A stretch of DNA of 21,739 nucleotides. It comes from DASUME01 sp038257655 (lineage in GTDB: Bacteria > Myxococcota_A > Polyangia > Polyangiales > DASUME01). The DNA is taken from assembly GCA_038257655.1 (NCBI GenBank), contig JBBSJC010000063.1, forward strand, positions 1-21,739, in the 5' to 3' direction. This document shows, in pieces, positions 7,276 through 15,149 of the stretch. The position numbers were made by a program, and so were the translations under genes. Numbering within the stretch: position 1 is the first letter of the stretch; every line of letters starts with the position of its first letter. The notes under the pieces were generated by a model. It had not been told where the DNA came from. It did not search any database and saw nothing but the letters and a program-made list of their open reading frames with translations.

Positions 7276-8778
7276 CTATGGATCGGGCTCTAGCCACAGC
7301 GCGCGTTCGAAGAACTTCTGCATCAGTGGCAGCTCCACCGCCATTTGCGCGCGCCCCCACTTAACGGCGCGATCGAACTGACGCTCGTTCGGCAAGAGAT
7401 GGATCGGCGAGAGCGTCGGGATGAAGCGCATGTGGTGGTGCATGTAACGTTGGTTGAGCGCTACCTGCAGCGCGAGTATGCGCTCTAGCGGGTGCAACCA
7501 CAGATGACCGAGGGTGGTTTGCGGATGCAGCGAGTCAAAGCATAGATAGTAACAATTGCGGGTTCCGATCACGCCCTCTTGCACGCGTCGAAAAGCGGTG
7601 TTGGCGGGCACGTTGTTGGCGATGCCGCCGTCGACCAATGCGACCACGTCTTCCCGTTTCATCAGCGCGTCGAGCACCTCGTGCATGTGCAGGTCGTTGC
7701 GTGCAACGTCGTAGTGCAACACGCCTGGTAAGGCGGCCGAAAAACCTGCCGCATCGACGCAATCAAAGCCGCGCGTGAGCGGGTCGGAACCGATCACGAT
7801 CTCGCGCACCATCATGGGATTGAAAAAGCCGACCATGCGCACGAGCTGCGCTGCGACCTGGGCACGTAGCTCGAGTGCCGACGGCCTGCGGTCCTCGGGC
7901 AGATGATGGGAGCGGGCGTACTGAGTCGGCGTCTCGCCCAGTGCCCCGCGCCGCACGCCGGACACGATGCTTTCGTAGGGGATCTCCAGGTCGTGCAGCC
8001 GCATGTTGCTGCCGTCGGGATGTTTGAACCAGGCGCCAATGCCGGCATGCAAAAACAACCGTAAGACGCCAGGAAGCCCATAACGGGCGCGAAAGCTGAC
8101 GACGCGGAAGATTTCGTCAAAGTACAGGCCTTTGGCGAAGTTGAGGTAATCGTCAAAGTCGCCCTTACGCTTCAAGCAGCGAAACAGTCCGAGCACGGCA
8201 CCGATCGAAGAGCCGAGCACGTAACTTGGAACGAGACCGGCGTTTTGCAGCACCTCCCAGGCGCCGACGTACACATATCCCGAGCCGCCGCCGCCCCCGG
8301 CCACGCTCACGAGCGTCTTTTGTCCGACTTCGCGGTCGAGCTCCTCCGCGCTGAAGTCATTGACGTGGAAAGCCAAAATGGCGCGGCGCACTTCGGCCAT
8401 GCGGTGCCGAATGCGGCCGAACGCGAGCGCGACCTTCTCGATCCGGCGCTCGCTGCGGCGCGTATGCAGCAGTAGTGGCGCGAAATGCTCAAGCACTAGG
8501 TGGCGAAAGCGCGTCAGCTCCGCGTGTCGCACGAGCACGTCTGGACGCTCGTTGCGCCCGCCTAGCGCCGAGGCACCGGGCTGAAACGTGGAGAGCTGAG
8601 CCAGACCGAGCGCGTAACGCAGCGCGTGCTCCGTGCGGCGGTCGACAGCTCCCGGGTGCTCGTGCAGCGCCGACACGAGCTTCTGCTCCATTCGCAGGAG
8701 CGTAAGCTGCTTGTCATGGAACACCTGCTGCGGCACTGCACCTACTGTGTAGCGGTCTCGATCGGCTCGCGCCAGCAC
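7276..8778 (-). CDS. Patatin-like phospholipase family protein
   Basis: A 500-residue serine lipase/acyl hydrolase with a Ser-Asp dyad. The patatin core spans about residues 155-400: oxyanion-loop glycines in VAGGGGGSGYVYVGA (159-173), nucleophile elbow GSSIG (189-193, Ser191) and catalytic Asp in LVDGGIANNVPANTAF (381-396, Asp383). An N-terminal extension of roughly 150 residues, rich in Arg and Leu helices (LTRFRHLVLEHFAPLLLHTR), precedes the core and resembles the N-terminal part seen in larger bacterial patatins; no signal peptide is visible, so a cytoplasmic or membrane-associated enzyme is likely. Lipid substrate is unknown. The start at GTG 8778 is uncertain; ATG 8691 is the first in-frame ATG and would keep the core intact. 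It lies 30 bases after the fibro-slime lipoprotein gene, consistent with co-transcription. Confidence 0.9.
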   Translation of the reverse strand: MLARADRDRYTVGAVPQQVFHDKQLTLLRMEQKLVSALHEHPGAVDRRTEHALRYALGLAQLSTFQPGASALGGRNERPDVLVRHAELTRFRHLVLEHFAPLLLHTRRSERRIEKVALAFGRIRHRMAEVRRAILAFHVNDFSAEELDREVGQKTLVSVAGGGGGSGYVYVGAWEVLQNAGLVPSYVLGSSIGAVLGLFRCLKRKGDFDDYLNFAKGLYFDEIFRVVSFRARYGLPGVLRLFLHAGIGAWFKHPDGSNMRLHDLEIPYESIVSGVRRGALGETPTQYARSHHLPEDRRPSALELRAQVAAQLVRMVGFFNPMMVREIVIGSDPLTRGFDCVDAAGFSAALPGVLHYDVARNDLHMHEVLDALMKREDVVALVDGGIANNVPANTAFRRVQEGVIGTRNCYYLCFDSLHPQTTLGHLWLHPLERILALQVALNQRYMHHHMRFIPTLSPIHLLPNERQFDRAVKWGRAQMAVELPLMQKFFERALWLEPDP

Positions 8779-8808
8779 GGCGCCTGAGCCGGGCTCGAGT
8801 CAGCAGCG

Positions 8809-9714
8809 CTAGATGATCGGGATATTTTCGATGCAGGACAAATCGATCGTGGTTTCGATCCGGTAATTACTTTCGTTGGTGTGCCGTTCCGCATGGAAGA
8901 TATCCATGGGATACGTCTTACCCTTTTCGATATTGAGCCGCGGGGCCTCGGCGTCGAGTGAGACGCTGCCCGTGGCCACGGGGTGCAGCCCCCCTAGGTC
9001 GACAGCAAGCTTACCGTTGATGAACACCCACAGGTCGTCATCGCCACGAAAGGTAAAAAACTCACCCCCCTTGTACGTGAAGACGGTGTGAGCCTCGGTG
9101 GTAAACAGGTAATTGTGAGGCGCGTTGTCCGGGCCGTTGCCCAGACCCATGCCGTCGATCGGGAAGAAGCTCGAGTTGTCGTAGACGAACACCCCCGGCG
9201 TGGTCTCTGTGAACTCGATGTCGATCGGGATCTGCACGTTAACGTTGGCGGTGTCCCGGTACCACTGGTCAAATCCCGCCTGACCGCTTGAGACGCTCGT
9301 CGCACCATTCGGTGCGTACACCGGCTTTGTGTCAGGCCCCAGGTCTTCTTTGACCAGACCTTTGAACGGCGCGTTGCCGGAGAAGGATTCGAAATCGGGA
9401 TGGGTTTCGGTGAAGTCACGCACGATCACGCGCAACTTCGAATCGCACTCAGGAGCATTCGCACCGCCTGCCGTCATGCCACCCATCGTGCCTGCGGTGC
9501 TTGCGCCTTCGTTCGCGCCACCACTTACACCGGACGCACCGGACGCACCCGACGCGCCTGCTTCACCGCCGTTGGTGTCACCGCCGTCGCCACCGCTGGC
9601 GGAGCTACCACCCTCTGCTTGATCGGCACCGTTGCTATCGCTGCAAGCTGTCGCAACGCCGCCTGTAACTGCTAGGGCCGCGCACATCACAAGCCGCTGG
9701 ATCTCTCTCTGCAT
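8809..9714 (-). CDS. Fibro-slime domain lipoprotein
   Basis: From ATG 9714 the protein is 301 residues with a lipoprotein signal: MQREIQR, hydrophobic VMCAALAVTGGV, then lipobox ATAC (Cys24). A Gly/Ser/Ala linker of about 70 residues follows, including the triplet repeat GASGASGASGVSGG. The C-terminal 200 residues match the fibro-slime domain (TIGR02148, named from Dictyostelium and Fibrobacter surface proteins): LRVIVRDFTETHPDFESF, FDQWYRDT, FTFRGDDDLWVFINGKLAVD, LGGLHP and NIEKGKTYPMDIFHAERH. The GDDDLWVFING block and the calcium-like Asp cluster are shared with PA14-type carbohydrate-binding folds, so a surface glycan-binding or adhesion role is reasonable but not shown. ATG 9714 is chosen over a longer frame to 9768 because it has GGAGG 6 bases upstream and leads straight into the signal peptide. 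Confidence 0.92.
   Translation of the reverse strand: MQREIQRLVMCAALAVTGGVATACSDSNGADQAEGGSSASGGDGGDTNGGEAGASGASGASGVSGGANEGASTAGTMGGMTAGGANAPECDSKLRVIVRDFTETHPDFESFSGNAPFKGLVKEDLGPDTKPVYAPNGATSVSSGQAGFDQWYRDTANVNVQIPIDIEFTETTPGVFVYDNSSFFPIDGMGLGNGPDNAPHNYLFTTEAHTVFTYKGGEFFTFRGDDDLWVFINGKLAVDLGGLHPVATGSVSLDAEAPRLNIEKGKTYPMDIFHAERHTNESNYRIETTIDLSCIENIPII
9531..9557 (-). repeat. 9-bp tandem repeat in the lipoprotein linker
   Basis: Two exact copies of CGGACGCAC and a third diverged copy (CCGACGCGC) lie in tandem. On the coding strand they give Gly-Ala-Ser repeats of the flexible linker. Confidence 0.7.
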
Positions 9715-9720
9715 GAACAA

Positions 9721-9725
9721 CCTCC
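9721..9725 (-). promoter_or_regulatory. Shine-Dalgarno site of the fibro-slime lipoprotein gene
   Basis: GGAGG on the reverse strand lies 6 bases before ATG 9714 and decides that start. Confidence 0.75.
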
Positions 9726-9767
9726 GACAGCATGGATGCTGCCAGTTAACGCGGCTGCTCGCCACCA

Positions 9768-11225
9768 TCAGACGCCGCCAGCTTCACCGCCGTCGTGGGG
9801 CAGACTGCCCCTTGGTGAACGCAAATACACGAAGGGTGTGTGAAGCAAGAAATTGGATACACGCGACGTGTAGATGTCCGCATAACGTTCCATCTGGTAG
9901 GCGAGGCGACTCTTATCGTTGCCTGCGCGCATCAACAATCCCCAGCGTTCACTACCGAGCTCGGCCGCTTCTTTGGCTAAGCCCGCAGCGCGTACATCGA
10001 GCTCGATCAGTGCCTGCCTGAGTGTCTGCATCGTCTGCCGGAGCTCGCGCGCAGTCTGGGGCGGCGGCTCACCGTAAGTCTGCTCGAGACGCTGCAAGGC
10101 GATGCGCGCGAGCGAGAAGCGATGCTCAAGCTCATCTTTTTGTTTCATCAGCTGGGATAGCTCGACCTGCTTGGGCTTGAACGCCTCGAGCGCGGTCAGC
10201 TCGTTTTCGAGCTCACGCGTCACAAGGCACGTGCGCCAGCGCAGAACGTTCTTGCTCACGTGCACGTCGGCATAAAGATGGTCGCCCACGTAGAGGATCT
10301 CTTCACCGCGCAAGCCAAAACATTGCTCCACCAGCCGCGCGTGTCCGCCTACGTAGACTTGACCGGCTTCGATCGGTCCTACGTGTGGCACAAGCAAACC
10401 TCGGTCTTCGTCGACCAGCCTGAACACCGACGCTTGGCCCTCAAAAAATGCCGGTTTGCGGGCCGCGACGATGATCACATCAAACAACTCACGAAACGTC
10501 ATGCCGTCGGGCAAACGGTCGCGAAAGATAAAGTCGAGCATGGCGCGCGTGTAAGACCACTCGGAGTTGGTGATCAACAGCAGCTTTTTACCCGCATATT
10601 TTAGGTCGAGCAGGGCGAGCGGCAGCTCCGGATCGATGTCCACAAACGGCGAAGGATCGCGCATGATGTCGGCCTTGAGCGCCCCTTCGGCATGCGTTGC
10701 ATCCACGCTCTTGCGAACGCGCGCGTAGAGGTCTTGATAACCCAGCATGCTTGGTAAGCGCCCGGCATCGAAGCGATCGACGAGCTGAAGAAACAGACAG
10801 GCTTCGGACAGGGCAAACAGCGTGTCGAGAAACACCCAGCGGGGCTCCTGCAAATCGATAATCACACGCGAGTACGCCTCGCGCAGCTCATCGATCGTAT
10901 GCCGGCGCGTGCCATGACAGGCTTGCTTCACAAAGCCAAAGCGATTGGGCTTCACGACGTTGCCCTGCTCCAGATCGAGCACGAGGCCGGGCCGCACAAG
11001 CTCATGATCGAAGACGAGCCCTTCCACGTCGACGCCCTGCGCGAGCAACCTTGCACGCGCATCCTCAAAGGCCCGCTCTTCCCACTGGGCCGAGTGGTAG
11101 TGGACAAGCGTGTAATCCATATCGAAACCCACCGCACGTATCGAGCGCAAGTTGAGGGTTCGATTACAAAACAAACGGCGTTCCGGAGGGATGTGAACCG
11201 GAAGTGGCGCGGGGATCGAAGTCAT
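9768..11225 (-). CDS. HAD-IG family 5'-nucleotidase (cytosolic purine 5'-nucleotidase-like)
   Basis: A 485-residue HAD hydrolase of the HAD-IG/TIGR02244 group, relatives of eukaryotic cytosolic IMP/GMP 5'-nucleotidase NT5C2. HAD motif I is GFDMDYTLVHY (33-43) with nucleophile Asp35 and Asp37 and the group-specific Tyr. Motif II lies in KKLLLITNSEWSYT and motif IV near EEILYVGDHLYADVHVSK (GDH-x3-D). ERAFEDARARLLAQG is also family specific, as is the ending ERYADIYTSRVSNFLLHTPF. A helical segment (about residues 345-440, rich in Leu, Glu, Arg and Gln) is probably coiled coil. The expected activity is hydrolysis of purine nucleoside monophosphates in the cytoplasm; preference is not readable. 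The ATG at 11225 starts close to the family N-terminus. The gene is first in a same-strand run followed by the fibro-slime lipoprotein 53 bases downstream. Confidence 0.93.
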   Translation of the reverse strand: MTSIPAPLPVHIPPERRLFCNRTLNLRSIRAVGFDMDYTLVHYHSAQWEERAFEDARARLLAQGVDVEGLVFDHELVRPGLVLDLEQGNVVKPNRFGFVKQACHGTRRHTIDELREAYSRVIIDLQEPRWVFLDTLFALSEACLFLQLVDRFDAGRLPSMLGYQDLYARVRKSVDATHAEGALKADIMRDPSPFVDIDPELPLALLDLKYAGKKLLLITNSEWSYTRAMLDFIFRDRLPDGMTFRELFDVIIVAARKPAFFEGQASVFRLVDEDRGLLVPHVGPIEAGQVYVGGHARLVEQCFGLRGEEILYVGDHLYADVHVSKNVLRWRTCLVTRELENELTALEAFKPKQVELSQLMKQKDELEHRFSLARIALQRLEQTYGEPPPQTARELRQTMQTLRQALIELDVRAAGLAKEAAELGSERWGLLMRAGNDKSRLAYQMERYADIYTSRVSNFLLHTPFVYLRSPRGSLPHDGGEAGGV

Positions 11226-11283
11226 GATCGCAAAGAGTGTGGCATGTCAGGGTGACAGCGACGATTTTGGTTTGAGCCGGGCC

Positions 11284-11788
11284 ATGCTAACCGCCAGACT
11301 CCCCGTCATCCCACCCCAAGGAGCCGCCGATACCACGGCAGCGCGCCCGCCGACGCCGGCACCGATCGCGACGGAAACATCGGGGCAGTCGACGGCGGCA
11401 GCGAGCCCATCCCCGGCGACCGGCCGACACTGTCAACACCGGGCCAGATCGTGCCGCTGCTTTGGGGTCGTGTGGTCGAGCTGCACGACGTCAACGATAC
11501 GAGCGCACGCTTCGCGCTCGACGACCCTGGCCAAGCCTTGTACCAGCGCTTCTTTTCCGACCTCGATGCGGCCTGCACGGCGGATTTTGCAGACCTCGTC
11601 GCAAAGCCCTCCGGCATTTCGATCACACCCGGCTGCTGAGCGCCCTTGCTGCAGTGCTCTCGAGCGCCCGTGAGCGCGACGTCAGCGCCGTGGCGACGCC
11701 GCTCGGCGTATGGTTCGTCTGGAGCGAGCGACAGGCGCAAGGTCGCGCGCTCTTCGCCTATCTTTTGCCGAGTCGCATCACACCGTAA
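11284..11788 (+). pseudogene. Frameshifted remnant of a small, probably exported protein gene
   Basis: Coding signal moves between frames on the plus strand. In one frame, open from 11256 with no ATG or GTG start before 11451, an Asp/Gly linker (SAPADAGTDRDGNIGAVDGG, about 11340-11399) leads to VPLLWGRVVELHDVNDTSAR and FADLVAKPSG, then stops at 11637-11639. In the frame one base back, reading continues as RHFDHTRLLSALAAVLSSAR and VATPLGVWFVWSERQ to a stop at 11788. The join is near 11601-11610, as though one base were lost. The linker style suggests a lipoprotein whose signal sequence is absent or in another frame. No slippery heptamer is obvious, so programmed shifting is less likely than mutation or an assembly error. 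No family recognised. The 3' end overlaps the convergent FAD gene by 31 bases. Confidence 0.5.
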
Positions 11789-13365
11789 GGCACGCATCGC
11801 GCGGCGATCGCACGGGCGATGCGCACTCCGTCCATCGCTGCGCTGACAATGCCGCCCGCATAACCCGCGCCTTCCCCCGCCGGGTACAGCCCGGCTAAAT
11901 CGGGTGACTCCAGTGTTTGCGCATCGCGCGGTATTCGCACCGGCGAGCTCGTGCGCGACTCGACGCCCACGAGTACCGCTTCTTCGCTCACGTAACCACG
12001 CAGACGTTTGTCGAAGATCGCAAGCGCGCTGCGCATCCGCGTAGACAGTAAGATGCCGCCCGAGTCGAGCACCTCAGCTACGTTGCCGCCGACCAGACCG
12101 GGCTCGTAGCTGGTGACGGGCAAGCTGCTCGAGGCGCGCTTGCGCATGAAATCGGTGGCGCGCGTAGCGGGCGCGCGCAAGCCCGCGTTCGCCGCGAGCT
12201 TGGCCTGCTGCTCGATTTTGCGCTGAAAGCGCAGGCCACCAAGCGCACCTGAATAACCAGCCCCAGCAAAATCCCGGGGCTCGATCGACACCACCAGGCC
12301 TGAATTCGCAAACGGCGAATCACGCCGCGACAAGCTCATGCCGTTGACCACGACCCCTTCGGCCTCAGTCGCAGCTGGTACGATGAAACCGCCCGGGCAC
12401 ATGCAAAAGCTGAACACCCCGCGATCGTCATCAGTATGCGCGATGCGATAGGCCGCGTTGGGTAGCTTGGGATGCTCCGCCTGGGCGCCGTATTGAATGC
12501 GATTGATCAACGGTTGCGGATGCTCGATGCGCACGCCCAAAGCGAAACCCTTGGCTTCAAGCCTGACTCCCACGTCTTCGAGCCCTTCGTAGATGTCGCG
12601 TGCCGAGTGCCCGGTCGCCAGCACCACGGTGTCGCTCATAAGCTCGCTGCCATCGGCCAGACGCACACCACGCACCTTACCGTCTGCAGAGCGTAAGATG
12701 TGCGAGACGTGTGCTCCAAAGCGAAACTCCACCCCCACGCCTTCAAGCCGTGTACGCAGCGCCGTGATCACTTTGGGCAGCTTGTTTGAGCCAATGTGCG
12801 GTCGCGCTTCGGTCAAGATCTGCGGCGGCGCGCCGTGAACGGCCAGCAACTCGAGCACATCACGCACGTCGCCACGTTTGTGCGCGCGCGTATACAGCTT
12901 CCCGTCGCTATATGTGCCCGCTCCGCCTTCGCCGTAGCAATAGTTACTATCCGGGTCGACGCGATGGTGTTGGGTAAGGCCCTTCAAATCGCGCCGACGC
13001 GGCTGCACGGTCTTGCCGCGGTCGAGCACCAAGCTAGCGATGCCATGGCGCGCAAGCTCATAGGCGCAGAATAGCCCGGTGGGTCCGTCGCCCACGATCA
13101 GCACACGCCTGTCCTTTCCGACTTCGCGCGGCGGCGCCCCCCCGAGAGCGGGGGCTGTAGGGTCGAGCGTGGCGAGTGTGAAGTGAAAACGCACCCGACC
13201 GCGCCTGGCATCGACCGCGCGCCGCACGACCTCGAGCGCAGGCAGACCCTCCACGGCGACGCCCAGCTTAGCCGCCACGAGCGCACTCAAGTGCGTCAGG
13301 TCATCGGGCTCGTCGAGACCGACTTCGATCTCGACTTCAGCGATCTTGACGTAGGAATCGGCCAT
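11758..13365 (-). CDS. FAD-dependent dehydrogenase, COG2509 type
   Basis: A 535-residue flavoprotein. An N-terminal region of about 85 residues (EVEIEVGLDEPDDLTHLSAL and EVVRRAVDARRGRVRFHFTL) precedes the FAD-binding Rossmann domain, a layout typical of COG2509 'uncharacterised FAD-dependent dehydrogenases'. The dinucleotide loop is VLIVGDGPTGLFCAYELARHG (88-108; G92, G94, G97). The group's signature NYCYGEGGAGTYSDGKLYTR lies at 141-160. Later VVLATGHSARDIYEGLEDVG supplies the second nucleotide-contact strand, and GLYPAGEGAGYAGGIVSAAMDG near the end closes the FAD site. The reaction catalysed by this family is not known; a redox function in the cytoplasm is inferred. ATG 13365 matches the family N-terminus. 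Its 3' end overlaps the frameshifted gene on the opposite strand; its 5' end faces the GAF/enzyme-I-like gene across a 279-base divergent gap. Confidence 0.92.
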   Translation of the reverse strand: MADSYVKIAEVEIEVGLDEPDDLTHLSALVAAKLGVAVEGLPALEVVRRAVDARRGRVRFHFTLATLDPTAPALGGAPPREVGKDRRVLIVGDGPTGLFCAYELARHGIASLVLDRGKTVQPRRRDLKGLTQHHRVDPDSNYCYGEGGAGTYSDGKLYTRAHKRGDVRDVLELLAVHGAPPQILTEARPHIGSNKLPKVITALRTRLEGVGVEFRFGAHVSHILRSADGKVRGVRLADGSELMSDTVVLATGHSARDIYEGLEDVGVRLEAKGFALGVRIEHPQPLINRIQYGAQAEHPKLPNAAYRIAHTDDDRGVFSFCMCPGGFIVPAATEAEGVVVNGMSLSRRDSPFANSGLVVSIEPRDFAGAGYSGALGGLRFQRKIEQQAKLAANAGLRAPATRATDFMRKRASSSLPVTSYEPGLVGGNVAEVLDSGGILLSTRMRSALAIFDKRLRGYVSEEAVLVGVESRTSSPVRIPRDAQTLESPDLAGLYPAGEGAGYAGGIVSAAMDGVRIARAIAARCVPYGVMRLGKR

Positions 13366-13602
13366 TCGGACCAGGGTCTAGCGCGTCTAGCGCACTGAGC
13401 CCACGGCTTCAGACCGCGCTTCGCGTTTGAGTCCGACACGACGGCGCAAGCGAAGCTCAGCAGAGGCATCGGCATGCGCTTTCGCCGCCATGTTTCGCAT
13501 CGTAGATCGCGCTCGCAATCTCACCGAAACCAACCGATGCTTGCAACCCTCAGCACAAACAAGGGTAGGCGCGTCGGCGAAATGCGGCTCGGTCGTAGTC
13601 CG

Positions 13603-13632
13603 CTGACTTACCTGGCAAAAGGCTGCTACATT
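13603..13632 (+). promoter_or_regulatory. Candidate sigma70-like promoter of the GAF/EI-like gene
   Basis: CTGACT (13603-13608) and TACATT (13627-13632) are spaced by 18 bases, 12 bases before ATG 13645. If used, the leader would be very short for that ATG and about 30 bases for ATG 13669. The elsewhere featureless 279-base gap between the FAD and GAF genes shows nothing clearer. Confidence 0.25.
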
Positions 13633-13644
13633 GGTCGCAGTTTC

Positions 13645-14937
13645 ATGCCCACTCAGCCGCCCATTCGCATGCAAGTCCATGGCAGCGAGGACCGCCGGAT
13701 CGACGGCATTCTCGCCTTGATCGAGGAGTCTTCGCGCGTCGCACCGCTACCCGAGATCCTCGAGCGGATGTGCATGCAGGTAGCCACGATTGCGCATGCC
13801 GAGGTGGTGAGCGTGTACGTGCGCGAAGAGGAAAGCGAACGTCAGGTATTCGTGCTGCGCGCTAACGTCGGCTTTCCACGCGAGATGCTGGGCAACGTCA
13901 AGCTCGAGCTCGGCGAAGGGATCACCGGGTTTGCCGCTGAATGTCTGCGACCCGTGTCGGCCGCCGTCGCGCAACAAGACACTCATTACAAACACGTTCC
14001 GGACTTGGGCGAAGAGCAGTTCCCCTCGTTTCTTTCGTTGCCGCTCGTGATGGGAGGCCGCGCCATGGGCGTACTGAACCTGCAGCGCAAAGAAGGTGGC
14101 GACTTCACAGCAGCTGAGGTGGCCCTGTGTGCGGCGCTTGCCACGCCGTTCACGCTCGCCTTGGATCGCGCCAGCAATCGCGCAGGCAATGACCCCGCAG
14201 AGCTTGGTCGGTCCGCGCGTCTGTCAGGCGTTCCGCTCGGCCGCGGGCGCGCCATGGGCAAGGCCCAGAGCATGTTGACCTTTCGCGCGCTACGTGAGCC
14301 GATAAGTCCTGGTGTTGGCGGGCGCGAATGCGTGCAAAACGCGCTGCGTCGCGTCAATGAGCAGGTCGTGCGCACGCTGTCGCGCCTGGATCCGGAGCTT
14401 GCGCCCGACGAGCGACGCGCGCTTGCTGCCTTGCAGGTGACGCTACAAGATCAACGGCTGCTCTCGCTTTTGGCAGACACCGGTGCGGAGCTTGGGGTGG
14501 TTGCAGGCCTGCGTAAGGTTGCCCGAGACTACGTGGCCGCTCCTTACATGCTCAGCGGCGAAGGCGCGATCGATCCCTGGCTCAGCGCGCGCGCTGGCGA
14601 AATCGAAGATCTCTGCCTATGGATCGCGGCTGAAGCATCGGAAGAAGCGGGACCGATGCCAGGCATGGTCTCGGTGTTGGCCGAACGGCTCGGCTCATTC
14701 GCGTTGATCTGGAGCATCGCGCGCGGTGTCGCGGCGGTAGTCGTCGGCGGCAATGTCGATCCCAAGAGCTTGCCCGCCGCGCTTGCCCGTGCAGCTAAGC
14801 TACCCGTCGTAGCCGAGGTCGCGGGCCTGTTTGCTTGGGTACGCTCGGGCGACACCTTACTCGTTGATGCGGAGCAGGGCGTGGTGCGCGTCAACCCATC
14901 CGCGTCCGTGCTCGCTCAGTTCCGCCACGGCAAATAG
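13645..14937 (+). CDS. GAF domain fused to a degenerate PEP-utilising enzyme (PtsP/enzyme I-like) without active-site His
   Basis: From ATG 13645 the protein is 430 residues. A GAF sensor domain fills about residues 20-175 (ILERMCMQVATIAHAEVVSV, LGEGITGFAAECLRPVSAA, PSFLSLPLVMGGRAMGVLNL). The rest resembles the N-terminal half of enzyme I/PtsP: LSGVPLGRGRAMGKA, a helical part with DPWLSARAGEIEDLCLWI, and a swivelling phosphohistidine domain ending SGDTLLVDAEQGVVRVNPS. In enzyme I this domain carries GG-x-T-S-H as the phosphorylated site; here it reads VVVGGNVDPKSLPAALARA (365-383), with no histidine. The C-terminal PEP-binding barrel is also absent. The protein is therefore probably a non-catalytic relative of PtsP, perhaps a small-molecule sensor or partner in a nitrogen-PTS-like circuit; that role is inference. 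ATG 13669 is an alternative start. Cytoplasmic. No PTS gene is adjacent. Confidence 0.85.
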   Translation: MPTQPPIRMQVHGSEDRRIDGILALIEESSRVAPLPEILERMCMQVATIAHAEVVSVYVREEESERQVFVLRANVGFPREMLGNVKLELGEGITGFAAECLRPVSAAVAQQDTHYKHVPDLGEEQFPSFLSLPLVMGGRAMGVLNLQRKEGGDFTAAEVALCAALATPFTLALDRASNRAGNDPAELGRSARLSGVPLGRGRAMGKAQSMLTFRALREPISPGVGGRECVQNALRRVNEQVVRTLSRLDPELAPDERRALAALQVTLQDQRLLSLLADTGAELGVVAGLRKVARDYVAAPYMLSGEGAIDPWLSARAGEIEDLCLWIAAEASEEAGPMPGMVSVLAERLGSFALIWSIARGVAAVVVGGNVDPKSLPAALARAAKLPVVAEVAGLFAWVRSGDTLLVDAEQGVVRVNPSASVLAQFRHGK

Positions 14938-14999
14938 CTCGTGTCGTTCGCAGGGCGGCATCGCGCCCCAGCGAGGGCATTTTGCCTGCACACGAGCGC
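14938..14999 (+). terminator. Large imperfect hairpin directly after the GAF/EI-like stop
   Basis: GCTCGTGT (14938-14945) pairs perfectly with ACACGAGC (14992-14999). Just inside, GCAGG (14951-14955) pairs with CCTGC after a 5-base bulge. There is no T-run. It may end the transcript or stabilise its 3' end. The remaining gap to 15137 holds no gene I can support. Confidence 0.35.
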
Positions 15000-15137
15000 G
15001 GCCCTCGGCAGCGGGATCAGCGATGCGGCGCTGGCCAGGCGCATGATGCATGCAGAAGCGGGGCGACCGGCCGCACCGCGAAAAATCTTGGAACGCTTTC
15101 GCTGGCCACGGCGACCGACCTTATGCAGCAAGCAGAC

Positions 15138-15143
15138 GAGGAG
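15138..15143 (+). promoter_or_regulatory. Shine-Dalgarno site of the PPOX protein gene
   Basis: GAGGAG lies 6 bases before ATG 15150 and selects it over an upstream open extension. Confidence 0.75.
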
Positions 15144-15149
15144 ACCGCT

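Noticed and set aside
11595..11612. Programmed -1 frameshift in the broken gene
   Set aside because: The direction fits, but there is no X-XXY-YYZ slippery heptamer or obvious downstream pseudoknot, and the gene also lacks a start, so mutation or error is simpler.
11306..11797. A 163-codon minus-strand frame covering the broken gene region
   Set aside because: Its translation is Ser/Arg/Pro-rich with no motif. The plus-strand pieces have far more protein-like content, so this is the antisense shadow.
13387..13680. A 97-codon minus-strand frame in the FAD/GAF divergent gap
   Set aside because: It covers the GAF gene start and likely promoter region, has a basic low-information translation and no ribosome-binding site.
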